A stretch of 64,000 nucleotides of DNA from Lysinibacillus pinottii. Its GTDB lineage: Bacteria; Bacillota; Bacilli; Bacillales_A; Planococcaceae. The notes beneath the pieces are model-generated. The model saw only the letters and a list, made by a program, of their open reading frames with translations, searched no databases and was not told where the DNA came from. Position numbers and translations under genes: made by a program. The DNA lies in NCBI RefSeq assembly GCF_024753545.1, contig NZ_JANTOO010000008.1:1-64000 (forward strand). The letters run 5' to 3'. Positions 16,502 through 25,038 of this stretch are shown piece after piece. How positions within the stretch are numbered: position 1 is the stretch's first letter; every line of letters begins with the position of its first letter.

Positions 16502-16843
16502 ATGAAAAAAATCGAAGTAATCATTCGTCCTGAGGTTTTTGGAGCCGTTCGGGACGGTCTTGCACAACAAGGAATTGCAGGGTTAAGTGTCTCTGAAATC
16601 GCAGGTTGTGGTCGTCAATTAGGGCGGACTGGTTTATTTCGTGGTAATACGTATGAAATCGAATTTTTACCTAAATTGAAATTAGAAATGATTGTAGATG
16701 ATAGTAAAGTGGATGGCATTGTAGAAATACTATTGCGTGAAGCAGCCACTGGCAAGGTTGGGGACGGGAAAATCTTCATTTATCCAGTAGAACAAGCGAT
16801 TCGTATCCGAACAAAAGAAGTCGGATCAATTGCAGTAGAATAA
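16502..16843 (+). CDS. glnK: Nitrogen regulatory PII protein GlnK
   Basis: This 113-residue PII-family signal protein binds ATP/ADP and 2-oxoglutarate and blocks the ammonium channel when nitrogen is plentiful. The start MKKIEVIIRPE, the T-loop YEIEFLPKLKLEMIVDD and the GKVGDGKIFIYPVEQAIRIRT C-terminal signature are clear. AAGGAG precedes the ATG. It is 13 bp ahead of amtB, the usual partner. In B. subtilis the order is reversed (nrgA then nrgB). TnrA-type boxes upstream predict expression under nitrogen limitation. Confidence 0.95.
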   Translation: MKKIEVIIRPEVFGAVRDGLAQQGIAGLSVSEIAGCGRQLGRTGLFRGNTYEIEFLPKLKLEMIVDDSKVDGIVEILLREAATGKVGDGKIFIYPVEQAIRIRTKEVGSIAVE

Positions 16844-16856
16844 GGGGGCGATATAG

Positions 16857-18158
16857 ATGGAGGAAATAATATTATCGGTTAATTTAATTTGGGTGATGTT
16901 AGGCACAATTTTAGTCTTTTTTATGCACGCTGGATTCGCTATGGTAGAGGCAGGATTTACACGTTCAAAAAATGCTGTTAACATCATCATGAAAAATTTT
17001 CTTACCATTTCCCTAGGGGGAATTGTTTATTTTTTATGTGGCTATGCCATTATGTTTGGTGACACTGTAGGTGGTATTTTCGGCATAAGCGGCTTTGCTT
17101 TAAACGGAGTCGATGATCTTTCATTCTTTATTTTCCAAGCAATGTTTGCTGCAACAGGAGCAACTATTTTATCTGGCGCTGTAGCAGAGCGTACTAATAT
17201 TTTTGCTTATATAGGAATTATTATACTAATGTCATTAGTTGTTTATCCAGTTGTAGGCCATTGGGTTTGGAGTGGTCAAGGTTGGTTGACTGATTTAGGC
17301 TTTGTAGATTTTGCCGGCTCGACAGTCGTTCATTTAACAGGTGCTGTAGCCGCTTTTGTCGCAGCAGTTATGGTTGGACCACGACTAGGTAAATATGAAA
17401 ACGGTCGAGTAAATGTTATTACAGGTCATAGTATACCATTAGGAGCATTAGGCGTATTTTTACTATGGTTCGGTTGGTTTGGCTTTAATGGTGCATCCAC
17501 TTTAGCTGCTGATCCTGAACTTGTTCCAAATGTCATTGCTAATACATTTTTTGCAGCGGCCGCTGGTGTCGTAGCAACCGCCTTCTATACAAAGTTCCGT
17601 TATGGCCATATTGACGGCTCCCTCACATTAAATGGTGCACTAGCAGGACTAGTAGGAATTACAGCAGGTGCAGCGAATGTCAGCATTATCGGTTCTATTA
17701 TCATCGGCCTTATCGCCGCCCCATTACTTGTTGAAGGTGTACGATTCCTTGAGTGGAAGCTAAAAGTGGATGATCCAGTTGGTGCAATTGCTGTACATGG
17801 TATTTGCGGTGTATGGGGGACACTAGCAGTTGGATTATTTGATAGTAACGGTCAAGGTTTATTTTATGGTGGGGGCTTGAGTCTATTAGGCATTCAAGCA
17901 GTCGGTGTTATTGCTACAATAGCCTGGGTTAGTGTTTCTGTAACAGCTGGTATATTTATCATCAAAGCTTTTGTACCATTACGGGTAACGGCTGAAGAGG
18001 AAATTGCTGGTTTAGACGTTATAGAGCACGGAGCTCCTGCCTACGAATTCCAAGATATTTTTAAGAGTTCTGCTGTTCGAGGAGAAACCTTTGCACATCG
18101 TTTAACACATTTTGGTAAAACCCAAAGCAACGTACAACAAGAAGAACAACACATATAA
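16857..18158 (+). CDS. amtB: Ammonium transporter
   Basis: This 433-residue channel-like ammonium transporter has 11 predicted membrane helices. Family signatures include FFMHAGFAMVEAGFTRSKNAVNI, the two pore histidines in VVHLTGAVAAF and AVHGICGVWGTLAVGLF, and a charged cytoplasmic tail. Partner GlnK would insert its T-loop from the cytoplasmic side. The gene follows glnK in the same operon and is followed by a bidirectional terminator. Confidence 0.96.
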   Translation: MEEIILSVNLIWVMLGTILVFFMHAGFAMVEAGFTRSKNAVNIIMKNFLTISLGGIVYFLCGYAIMFGDTVGGIFGISGFALNGVDDLSFFIFQAMFAATGATILSGAVAERTNIFAYIGIIILMSLVVYPVVGHWVWSGQGWLTDLGFVDFAGSTVVHLTGAVAAFVAAVMVGPRLGKYENGRVNVITGHSIPLGALGVFLLWFGWFGFNGASTLAADPELVPNVIANTFFAAAAGVVATAFYTKFRYGHIDGSLTLNGALAGLVGITAGAANVSIIGSIIIGLIAAPLLVEGVRFLEWKLKVDDPVGAIAVHGICGVWGTLAVGLFDSNGQGLFYGGGLSLLGIQAVGVIATIAWVSVSVTAGIFIIKAFVPLRVTAEEEIAGLDVIEHGAPAYEFQDIFKSSAVRGETFAHRLTHFGKTQSNVQQEEQHI

Positions 18159-18165
18159 CCAAAAG

Positions 18166-18209
18166 AAAAATCTGCTCTGCCTTTAATAAAATAGCAGGCA
18201 GATTTTTTT
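18166..18209. terminator. Bidirectional terminator between amtB and ogt
   Basis: AAATCTGC-CTGC pairs with GCAG-GCAGATTT, with A- and T-runs on either side. It serves the two convergent genes. Confidence 0.85.
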
Positions 18210-18224
18210 AGTAAACTAATGATG

Positions 18225-18725
18225 TTAAGCTTTCTCTAGTTCTAATAAAAATTGTTTGACATCTAGTCCACTACGAAAACCTGTTAATTGACCATTTTTT
18301 CCAATGACCCGGTGACATGGAATAATTGCTAAGATTGGATTTGCACCAATAGCACTGCCTACAGCCCTAACCGCTTTGGGGTTCCCAATACGTTCTGCGA
18401 TACTTCCATACGATGTTGTTGAACCATAGGGTAATTCTTTAAGGGCGTCCCATACAGCTAATTGAAAAGGTGTCCCCTTCACATGGATAGGTACATCAAA
18501 TTCTGTCAGTTCCTTATTAAAGTATGCTGTTAATTGTTCTTTATATGGTTGCAATTGCTCTTGATTTTCTTCAAAGCTATAACCTTTGAAAGGCTTTTTA
18601 GCCCACTCTTTAACCTCATCAAATGATGCATTAGGTGTTCCAATATAGGCAAGTCCATTATTTGAGGCCACAATGTACATACTACCTTGTGCAAACGTTA
18701 ATGTATCAAAATACAATTTTTCCAT
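18225..18725 (-). CDS. ogt: Methylated-DNA--[protein]-cysteine S-methyltransferase
   Basis: This 166-residue suicide repair protein moves methyl groups from O6-methylguanine to its own cysteine. The active site IPCHRVIG, the helix-turn-helix region YGSIAERIGNPKAVRAVGSAIGANP and the C-terminal LTGFRSGLDVKQFLL are clear. It is a single-domain Ogt/DAT type without an Ada regulatory domain. It is monocistronic and divergent from fetA. Confidence 0.95.
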   Translation of the reverse strand: MEKLYFDTLTFAQGSMYIVASNNGLAYIGTPNASFDEVKEWAKKPFKGYSFEENQEQLQPYKEQLTAYFNKELTEFDVPIHVKGTPFQLAVWDALKELPYGSTTSYGSIAERIGNPKAVRAVGSAIGANPILAIIPCHRVIGKNGQLTGFRSGLDVKQFLLELEKA

Positions 18726-18824
18726 TCCCTTTTCTCCCCATTTCTAAAATCTTATATTTAAAATGCATCTTTCCTTCATTTCATGCTACAGTTATTTTAC
18801 TGACTATAGCAAAGGAGTTACTAT

Positions 18825-19556
18825 ATGAATACGCTATACGAGCCTGCCATTCACTTTCAACAAGTTCAATTCTCAGTAAATGACAAAATGATATTAAAGT
18901 CAATTACGGGGTCGTTTCCGAAAGGTCAAATTACCACTCTCGTCGGCCCTTCTGGTGCAGGTAAAACAACCCTGCTTAAATTATGTAATGGCCTTCTTTC
19001 ACCGACAAATGGGCAAATACTTATTGATAATGAGCCCATCTCAAATTATGAGCCCTCAGCATTACGAAGACATGTTGGTATTGCCCTACAAGCTGCTCCT
19101 ATGATTGCTGGTACTGTTAAGGAAAACATTGCACTCCCGCGAACATTGCAAGGAAAAAAACTTTCTCAACAGGAGGCCATTCAATATTTAGAGGATGTTG
19201 GCTTAGATGAAAGCTTCTTATATCAATCCACAAATGAATTATCCGGAGGACAACGTCAAAAGGTTTCTATAGCAAGAACACTTATTAATCAATCCTCTAT
19301 TTTATTATTAGATGAAATAACCTCCGCTCTCGATCGCCAATCAGTCAAGGACATTGAAAAACTCATCGTCACTATTAATCAAAAATACAATGTAACGATG
19401 ATTTGGATTACTCACAATTTGCAACAAGCGTTAACAATTGGACACTACACATGGGTCATGATGAATGGAGAGCTAATTGAAACTGGCAAGAGTGCTTTAC
19501 TTAAAGCACCAACGAACCCACGTGTAGCTGAATTTGTTCAGGGGGCTAGCATATGA
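18825..19556 (+). CDS. fetA: ABC transporter ATPase, FetA-like (YbbL)
   Basis: This 243-residue ATPase shows Walker A GPSGAGKTTLL, signature LSGGQRQKVSIARTL and Walker B ILLLDEITSALDR, with the unusual EITSALD in place of EPTSALD. It pairs with the UPF0014 permease that follows it, overlapping by ATGA. In E. coli the FetAB (YbbL-YbbM) pair exports iron and protects from peroxide stress. AAAGGAG precedes the ATG. Confidence 0.85.
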   Translation: MNTLYEPAIHFQQVQFSVNDKMILKSITGSFPKGQITTLVGPSGAGKTTLLKLCNGLLSPTNGQILIDNEPISNYEPSALRRHVGIALQAAPMIAGTVKENIALPRTLQGKKLSQQEAIQYLEDVGLDESFLYQSTNELSGGQRQKVSIARTLINQSSILLLDEITSALDRQSVKDIEKLIVTINQKYNVTMIWITHNLQQALTIGHYTWVMMNGELIETGKSALLKAPTNPRVAEFVQGASI

Positions 19557-20305
19557 CATATACGTCCTTATCACTGACATTAATATTTGTTTGCATCCCT
19601 TTACTGCTATCCAAAACATTAAAATTAGGACTTGAAAAAGATACACTTATTGCAACTCTTCGTTCAATAGTTCAATTGCTTGCTGTTGGCTATATACTTA
19701 AATTTGTCTTTGATGCAAATAGTTATATGTATATTTTTCTTATGGTAGCTTTAATGATACTAGTTGCTACGTTTAATGCTCGAAAAAAAGGAGAAGGTAT
19801 TAAAGGAATCACCTGGAAGATTGCACTGACGCTTGTGATAATAGAAATTATTACACAAGGTGTCTTACTGGGCTTCAACATTGTGCCAGCAACCGCTCAA
19901 TATATTATTCCCATTAGTGGCATGTTAATTGGCAATTCAATGGTGTTATCCATTTTATTTTTAAACCGATTTACGGCTGAAATTACTAGCCATAAAGATC
20001 AAATGGAATTAATCTTGTCACTTGGAGGCACACCTAAACAAGCCGTTCATCGACAACTTATCAATGCCGTAAAAGCAAGTATGATTCCTACTATTGAAAG
20101 CCAAAAAACAATTGGCTTGGTACAGCTACCAGGCATGATGAGCGGTCAAATTATCGGTGGTGCCGACCCCATTCAGGCTGTACAATTTCAGCTTTTGATC
20201 ATCTTCGCTCTTCTAACAACGGCAACATTATCAAGTATCATGATTGGTTTTTTAAGTTATCCTGCACTTTTTAATGAGCGTATGCAAATACTTGAAATGA
20301 AATAA
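19553..20305 (+). CDS. fetB: Iron export permease FetB (UPF0014)
   Basis: This 250-residue membrane protein has about seven helices. UPF0014 signatures are ARKKGEGIKG, the IIPISGMLIGNSMVLSILFLNR stretch, SLGGTPKQAVHRQLINAVKASMIPTIES and the PGMMSGQIIGGADPIQAVQFQL motif. It overlaps fetA by 4 bp and should be its membrane partner. Iron export is inferred from the E. coli family member. Confidence 0.85.
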   Translation: MTYTSLSLTLIFVCIPLLLSKTLKLGLEKDTLIATLRSIVQLLAVGYILKFVFDANSYMYIFLMVALMILVATFNARKKGEGIKGITWKIALTLVIIEIITQGVLLGFNIVPATAQYIIPISGMLIGNSMVLSILFLNRFTAEITSHKDQMELILSLGGTPKQAVHRQLINAVKASMIPTIESQKTIGLVQLPGMMSGQIIGGADPIQAVQFQLLIIFALLTTATLSSIMIGFLSYPALFNERMQILEMK

Positions 20306-20378
20306 TTGTTAAGCAGATTTAATATAGTTTTAATAATTTATGATATACTAAAAAGAAAATGCAGTTAGGAGAATGACC

Positions 20379-21353
20379 ATGTTATTACGCGATTTTTTCA
20401 TCCATCTATCTGAAAACCAACTATTGAATAGTGCTGCAAAGAAATATGGCCTAAAATTAGGAGCACAAAGTGTAGTAGCTGGTACAAATATTGAAGAAAC
20501 AATTGCAAGCATCAAAGAACTAAATGCACATAATATCTCTTGTACAGTTGATAACCTTGGGGAATTTGTTTCAAGTAAAGAAGAAGCAACTGCTGCAAAA
20601 GATAAAATCCTCTCTGTCGTAGAAGCTATTCATGAAAATGATGTAAAAGCACATATTTCATTAAAGCCCTCTCAATTAGGTTTAGATATTGATGTAGATT
20701 TCTGCTATGACAATCTGTATGAAATTGTTGAAAAAGCGGCTGCTTACGATATATTCGTTAACTTCGATATGGAAGACTTCGGGCGTCTTCAAACATCCTT
20801 TGATATGGTAGAAGAATTATCTAAAACATTTAGTAATGTTGGAACTGTCATTCAATCTTACTTTTACCGTGCAAAGGACGACATTGAAAAATTCAAGGAC
20901 TATCGTTTACGTATCGTAAAAGGTGCTTATAAAGAGCCTGTTGAAGTTGCTTATCAGGATAAATTGGATATCGATTTAAACTTTATTGAGTTAATTGAAT
21001 ATCATTTATTACATGGTAAATTTACGTCCATTGCAACACATGACCATAATATTATTGCTCACGTTAAACGCTTTGTAGCTGATCATAATATTCCACTTGA
21101 TAAATTCGAATTCCAAATGCTTTATGGATTCCGTACAGATATGCAAAAAGAGCTAGCTAAAGAAGGCTATAACTTCTGTGTATACGTTCCATTCGGCGAA
21201 GATTGGTATGGTTACTTTATGCGTCGCCTAGCTGAACGTCCTCAAAACCTTAACCTTGTCACAAAACAAGTGTTTACGAAAAAGACGAATACAGTTCTTG
21301 CTGTAGCAGCAGGTGCATTCGTTCTTGGACGTTTAACAAAACGCAATAAATAA
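20379..21353 (+). CDS. putB: Proline dehydrogenase
   Basis: The FAD enzyme oxidises proline to pyrroline-5-carboxylate. The barrel signatures LRIVKGAYKEP, THDHNII, FEFQMLYGFR and the C-terminal YFMRRLAERPQN are all present. The 324-residue length is slightly more than the usual 300-odd, because a hydrophobic tail (NTVLAVAAGAFVLGRLTKR) follows the catalytic barrel and could anchor the enzyme in the membrane. AGGAG favours the second ATG at 20379 over one 6 bp upstream. No pyrroline-5-carboxylate dehydrogenase gene is nearby. Confidence 0.9.
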   Translation: MLLRDFFIHLSENQLLNSAAKKYGLKLGAQSVVAGTNIEETIASIKELNAHNISCTVDNLGEFVSSKEEATAAKDKILSVVEAIHENDVKAHISLKPSQLGLDIDVDFCYDNLYEIVEKAAAYDIFVNFDMEDFGRLQTSFDMVEELSKTFSNVGTVIQSYFYRAKDDIEKFKDYRLRIVKGAYKEPVEVAYQDKLDIDLNFIELIEYHLLHGKFTSIATHDHNIIAHVKRFVADHNIPLDKFEFQMLYGFRTDMQKELAKEGYNFCVYVPFGEDWYGYFMRRLAERPQNLNLVTKQVFTKKTNTVLAVAAGAFVLGRLTKRNK

Positions 21354-21356
21354 AAC

Positions 21357-21399
21357 AGAAAAGAACCTTGCCGCAACCATGCGATAAGGTTCTTTTCTT
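21357..21399. terminator. Bidirectional terminator between putB and desR
   Basis: AAAAGAACCTT pairs with AAGGTTCTTTT, serving two convergent genes. Confidence 0.85.
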
Positions 21400-22009
21400 A
21401 TTTATTCCATCCTTTTTCTTTAAAGCGTGCGATGGCTTCAATACGATTGCCTACGTTTAATTTTTCTAAAATCGTAGAAATATAGTTACGAACGGTTCCA
21501 GCAGATAGGAATAGCTCTGCGGCAATCTCCTTTGTTGTTTTGCCCTCTGCCACAAGTGTCAGCACCTGGCTTTCTCGCTCTGTTAATGGATTTTCGCTAT
21601 CATCCTCATAAACAAAATCAACGAGCTCTGGGGCATAAATCCGTTTACCATCCATTATCGTACGAATTGCAGAAACTAATTCTTCAATAGGGCTATCCTT
21701 TAATAAATATCCCCTTACACTAGCTTTTCTAGCACGCTCGAAATAACCCGGTCTAGCAAACGTAGTTAAAATAATGACTTTACAATCCGAGCCAGAGCCA
21801 TGCATCTCTTCTGCTGCATCAAGGCCAGTTTTAACAGGCATTTCAATATCCATCACACAAATATCAGGCTGGTGCTCTTCAACAAGCATCACTGCTTCCT
21901 CACCATTTTTGGCTAAGCCAACGACCTCCATATCATCCTCCATACTAAGTAAAGAGCGAAGAGCGCCTAATAGCATCCCCTGATCTTCAGCAATCACAAT
22001 TCGTATCAT
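21398..22009 (-). CDS. desR: NarL/LuxR-type response regulator DesR
   Basis: This 203-residue protein has a receiver domain (phospho-accepting Asp in CVMDIEMPVKTGL, near 54) and a C-terminal LuxR-type helix-turn-helix (LTERESQVLTLVAEGKTTKEIAAELFLSAGTVRNYIS). It lies 16 bp after desK and downstream of des, so it is the DesR type that activates the desaturase gene in the cold. The partner assignment is from gene order. Confidence 0.9.
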   Translation of the reverse strand: MIRIVIAEDQGMLLGALRSLLSMEDDMEVVGLAKNGEEAVMLVEEHQPDICVMDIEMPVKTGLDAAEEMHGSGSDCKVIILTTFARPGYFERARKASVRGYLLKDSPIEELVSAIRTIMDGKRIYAPELVDFVYEDDSENPLTERESQVLTLVAEGKTTKEIAAELFLSAGTVRNYISTILEKLNVGNRIEAIARFKEKGWNK

Positions 22010-22025
22010 GTCACAAGCCTCTTTT

Positions 22026-23174
22026 CTATATGTTCTTCAGATTTTCTTTTACACTTTGATGCGTAATAGCCACTGGAATGGTTACCGACAATGTCGTTCC
22101 GTCAACACTTTCAATTTTAAAGGAACCATTGATAAACTCTAAACGCTCTCGCATTCCTTTTAACCCGTTCCCAGTCTTCCATGCTTGTTTTTTTGTAATC
22201 CCTTGTCCATTATCACGAACTACTAAGTAAACTTCTTTAAAATTTTGATGAAATGCTATTTCGCATTTTGTCGCACCACTATGTTTAACAACATTATTAA
22301 CAGCCTCTTTTAAGCACATAGACAAAACATTTTCTACAAGTGGTGGCACTTGCAAGGCATTTTTATCGCCCTCAAAGACAAATTCCATCTCTGCTGCCTT
22401 TAGTATTTGAGAAATACGCATAAGCTCATCTTCAAATTTTGCTGTCCGCATGTCTGAAACCAATTCACGAACCTCTTTTAAGGCAATACTGGCAGTTTGG
22501 CGTATATCCTTAATCTCAACTAAAGCTTGCTGTGGATCACGCTCAATCAACCTTGATGCCAAATCACTTTTCAAACCGATCATAGACAATTTTTGCCCCA
22601 ATGTATCATGTAAATCACGTGCAATACGTTGTCGTTCTTCAAAAACAATTAACTCAGCAATACGTTCATTGGCCGTTTCTAACTGTCCTTCTAGGTTCTC
22701 ACGTTTGTTTTTGGAATAGATTGTTAGTGGTAAAAGAACAACAGCCAAAATAGTTAACACGACAAAAGGTAATTGTGATAAAAATAAGTGAAGCTCGACA
22801 AAAAAGCCAGCGCCTGTAGAAATGACTGTAAAGCCAATATGTAGACCGTACATGATATAGAAACCAACTGGTCTTCGTATATTTCCAATGAAAAATGCTG
22901 TAAAAATGGAAAGATAAACATAACCATATAAAATCGTCATGACAATATTAATAACCATTTCAAAGCTAATCCACATATATACAAGACCGCTTTTCGAATT
23001 CATGGAAAATCGATAAAAAATAAAATATAGCATTAAAAACGTAATGCCTATAGAGATTTCTATATAAGATGATTTTCTAAAAATAAAGAAAAACGGTAGA
23101 AAGCAAAAAATAATCCATAAATATATACTGAGCATAGGACTATTCGGAATAATACTATGCCATTTCCTCAACAT
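22026..23174 (-). CDS. desK: Membrane sensor histidine kinase DesK
   Basis: This 382-residue kinase has about five or six N-terminal membrane helices that sense lipid order, a coiled-coil linker, the HisKA_3 motif ARDLHDTLGQKLSMIGLKSDLA and an HATPase_c domain (NNVVKHSGAT, DNGQGI, GNGLKGMRERLEFINGSF). It is closely followed by desR and lies next to des. In B. subtilis DesK switches from phosphatase to kinase on cooling. Confidence 0.92.
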   Translation of the reverse strand: MLRKWHSIIPNSPMLSIYLWIIFCFLPFFFIFRKSSYIEISIGITFLMLYFIFYRFSMNSKSGLVYMWISFEMVINIVMTILYGYVYLSIFTAFFIGNIRRPVGFYIMYGLHIGFTVISTGAGFFVELHLFLSQLPFVVLTILAVVLLPLTIYSKNKRENLEGQLETANERIAELIVFEERQRIARDLHDTLGQKLSMIGLKSDLASRLIERDPQQALVEIKDIRQTASIALKEVRELVSDMRTAKFEDELMRISQILKAAEMEFVFEGDKNALQVPPLVENVLSMCLKEAVNNVVKHSGATKCEIAFHQNFKEVYLVVRDNGQGITKKQAWKTGNGLKGMRERLEFINGSFKIESVDGTTLSVTIPVAITHQSVKENLKNI

Positions 23175-23260
23175 AATCTCACGCTCTTTCCTACTTTTCC
23201 CTTATTATAACAAGAAAATTATTTTTTTGCCCATACATGCTTATTTTCTCAGCTATATTT

Positions 23261-23295
23261 AAAACAGCCATCTCTCTAATTGAGATGGCTGTTTC
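23261..23295 (-). terminator. Terminator after des
   Basis: AAACAGCCATCTC pairs with GAGATGGCTGTTT; located immediately after the des stop, before desK. Confidence 0.75.
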
Positions 23296-23298
23296 TAG

Positions 23299-24330
23299 CT
23301 AAGCGGCAATACTGCCTTTTGCTTTACGTTTTATAATTAATTCGACTTCTTTAAATGTGACAAATTTACTTTGCTCTTCATCATATAGCTTATAACGCAA
23401 TGATTCTAAACTTGTACGTAAAGTAATCGTTGTCGCCGTATGTAATGGCGGCGTTTCATTATGAGCCTTTTCAAGATTATAGTTAGGTACACGAGGTGCC
23501 AAGTGATGAACATGATGGAAACCGATATTTCCAGTAACCCATTGCAAGATTTTCGGCAATTTGTAATACGAGCTACCTTCTACTGCGGCTTTCACATAAT
23601 CCCACTCTGAATCATGTTCAAAGTAAGAATCTTCATAGGTGTGCTGAATATAAAATAACCAAATTCCTAAAGCACCCGCAATAAATAATGTTACACCTTG
23701 GACTAATAAAAACGCTTGCCAGCCCATAAAGAAGATTAAAGCGGCACAAACTCCAGCAATAACAATATTCGTTAAAATTGTGTTAGTACGTTCCTTTTGC
23801 TTTGCATCCTTACGATTAAAACGATTTAAAACAAGTACCATATATAAAGGTCCTAAACCAAACATTACAAATGGATTACGATAAAAGCGATACCATAATC
23901 GTTGTCCCTTTGAGGCTTGCATATATTCTTCCACAGTCATCATATCAATATCACCAATACCACGCTTGTCTAAGTTTGAGCTTGTTGCATGGTGAATTGT
24001 ATGCTCACGTTTCCATTTTTCATATGGGAATGAAGTTAACACCCCAGTAAAAAATCCAACCCAGTCGTTTGCCTTTTTACTTTTGAAAAATGATCCATGT
24101 GTACAATCGTGAAAGATAATAAAAGTTCTTACGACAAAACCTGCTGAAATAACACTTAAACCAACTGTTAGCCAAGGTGAAACATCAACTAACAAGTAAC
24201 CTGCCACCCACAAAGCAATTAACGGTACAATGGTATTAATCATTTGAAAAACACTTTTACGCGTGTCTGATTTAGCAAAAGGCGCTACATCTTGGCGTAA
24301 TTTTTTTGTTTTTTCTTTTATTGTTGCCAT
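23299..24330 (-). CDS. des: Fatty acid desaturase (acyl-lipid)
   Basis: This 343-residue integral membrane diiron enzyme introduces a double bond into membrane lipid acyl chains. The three histidine boxes are clear: HDCTHGSFF (near 76), EHTIHHATSSN (near 110) and FHHVHHLAPRVPNY (near 273). Length and boxes agree with B. subtilis Des (delta-5). It is transcribed separately from desKR, with a terminator in between, as needed for a target of DesR. Confidence 0.94.
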   Translation of the reverse strand: MATIKEKTKKLRQDVAPFAKSDTRKSVFQMINTIVPLIALWVAGYLLVDVSPWLTVGLSVISAGFVVRTFIIFHDCTHGSFFKSKKANDWVGFFTGVLTSFPYEKWKREHTIHHATSSNLDKRGIGDIDMMTVEEYMQASKGQRLWYRFYRNPFVMFGLGPLYMVLVLNRFNRKDAKQKERTNTILTNIVIAGVCAALIFFMGWQAFLLVQGVTLFIAGALGIWLFYIQHTYEDSYFEHDSEWDYVKAAVEGSSYYKLPKILQWVTGNIGFHHVHHLAPRVPNYNLEKAHNETPPLHTATTITLRTSLESLRYKLYDEEQSKFVTFKEVELIIKRKAKGSIAA

Positions 24331-24365
24331 CTTTTACTCCCTCGTTTCCTTTTTCTTATGACCTC

Positions 24366-24393
24366 ATCATAAAATAAGAGTATAAGTCAGCAA
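24366..24393 (-). promoter_or_regulatory. des promoter
   Basis: TTGCTG at 24388-24393, 16 bases, TATGAT at 24366-24371 on the minus strand. Confidence 0.5.
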
Positions 24394-24410
24394 CAGACGC
24401 AAACATCACA

Positions 24411-24440
24411 AAAAGGATATGACATTTGTCATATCCTTTT
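24411..24440. terminator. Perfect 30-bp palindrome: terminator, possible DesR site
   Basis: AAAAGGATATGACA is followed by TT and its exact complement, so the stop codon of the acetyltransferase gene lies in the stem. It serves as its terminator. It also lies about 20 bp upstream of the des -35 element, where DesR binds in B. subtilis, so it may double as the operator. That second role is only an inference from position and symmetry. Confidence 0.7.
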
Positions 24441-24947
24441 ATGAATCGGTCCAGTCAGATGTAGTTGATAGAACACAAGATCTAGCCATTGTTCAAACTT
24501 ATAGCCTGCATTTTTTATGGTTCCTGCATATTCAAAGCCTAGTTTCTCATGTGCTTTAATACTACCAATATTTTCTCCATCTATACCTGCAACTAATGTC
24601 TTTACCCCTTGCTCCTTCGCTATCTCTATAAGCTGAAGCATAAGATTCGTTGCAATACCTTTTTGATAGTGCTCCTTATGTACATAAACGGAGTGCTCCA
24701 TAGTATATTTATAACCCGGATAAGGACGGAATTGACTATAAGTTGCAAAGCCAGCGACCATCCCATTATCATCAAATACAAGCAACGGATTTCCTAATGC
24801 TTGCTGTTCCCTAAACCACTTCACTTTTTCATCTAAAGATTGAATTTCATATCGATAGACTGCTTTGCTTGTTAAAATTATATCATTATAAATTTCTAAT
24901 ACCTCAGGTATATCTTTTTCTTCCATCAATCGAATTATTTTCCTCAC
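24429..24947 (-). CDS. GNAT family acetyltransferase, phosphinothricin type
   Basis: This 172-residue GNAT protein has the acetyl-CoA binding signature HYQKGIATNLML (near residue 95) and layout MEEKDIPEVLEIYND... typical of the phosphinothricin/methionine sulfoximine acetyltransferase group (YwnH-like). The last part GENIGSIKAHEKLGFEYAGTIKNAGYKF carries the beta-5/alpha-4 motif. It starts at GTG with GGAAGG close upstream; a TTG seven codons later is an alternative start. The substrate is unknown. Confidence 0.8.
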   Translation of the reverse strand: MRKIIRLMEEKDIPEVLEIYNDIILTSKAVYRYEIQSLDEKVKWFREQQALGNPLLVFDDNGMVAGFATYSQFRPYPGYKYTMEHSVYVHKEHYQKGIATNLMLQLIEIAKEQGVKTLVAGIDGENIGSIKAHEKLGFEYAGTIKNAGYKFEQWLDLVFYQLHLTGPIHKRI

Positions 24948-24984
24948 GTCCTTCCGACATTATCCTTATCTTCGATTGTAAGAA

Positions 24985-25025
24985 AAGAAGATATAGATAG
25001 ACTTATCATTCCACTATCTATATCC
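24985..25025 (-). terminator. Possible terminator after metH
   Basis: GATATAGATAG pairs with CTATCTATATC, with a weak T-rich stretch after it on the minus strand. It lies just after the metH stop. Confidence 0.55.
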
Positions 25026-25038
25026 TCAATTTTACGCC

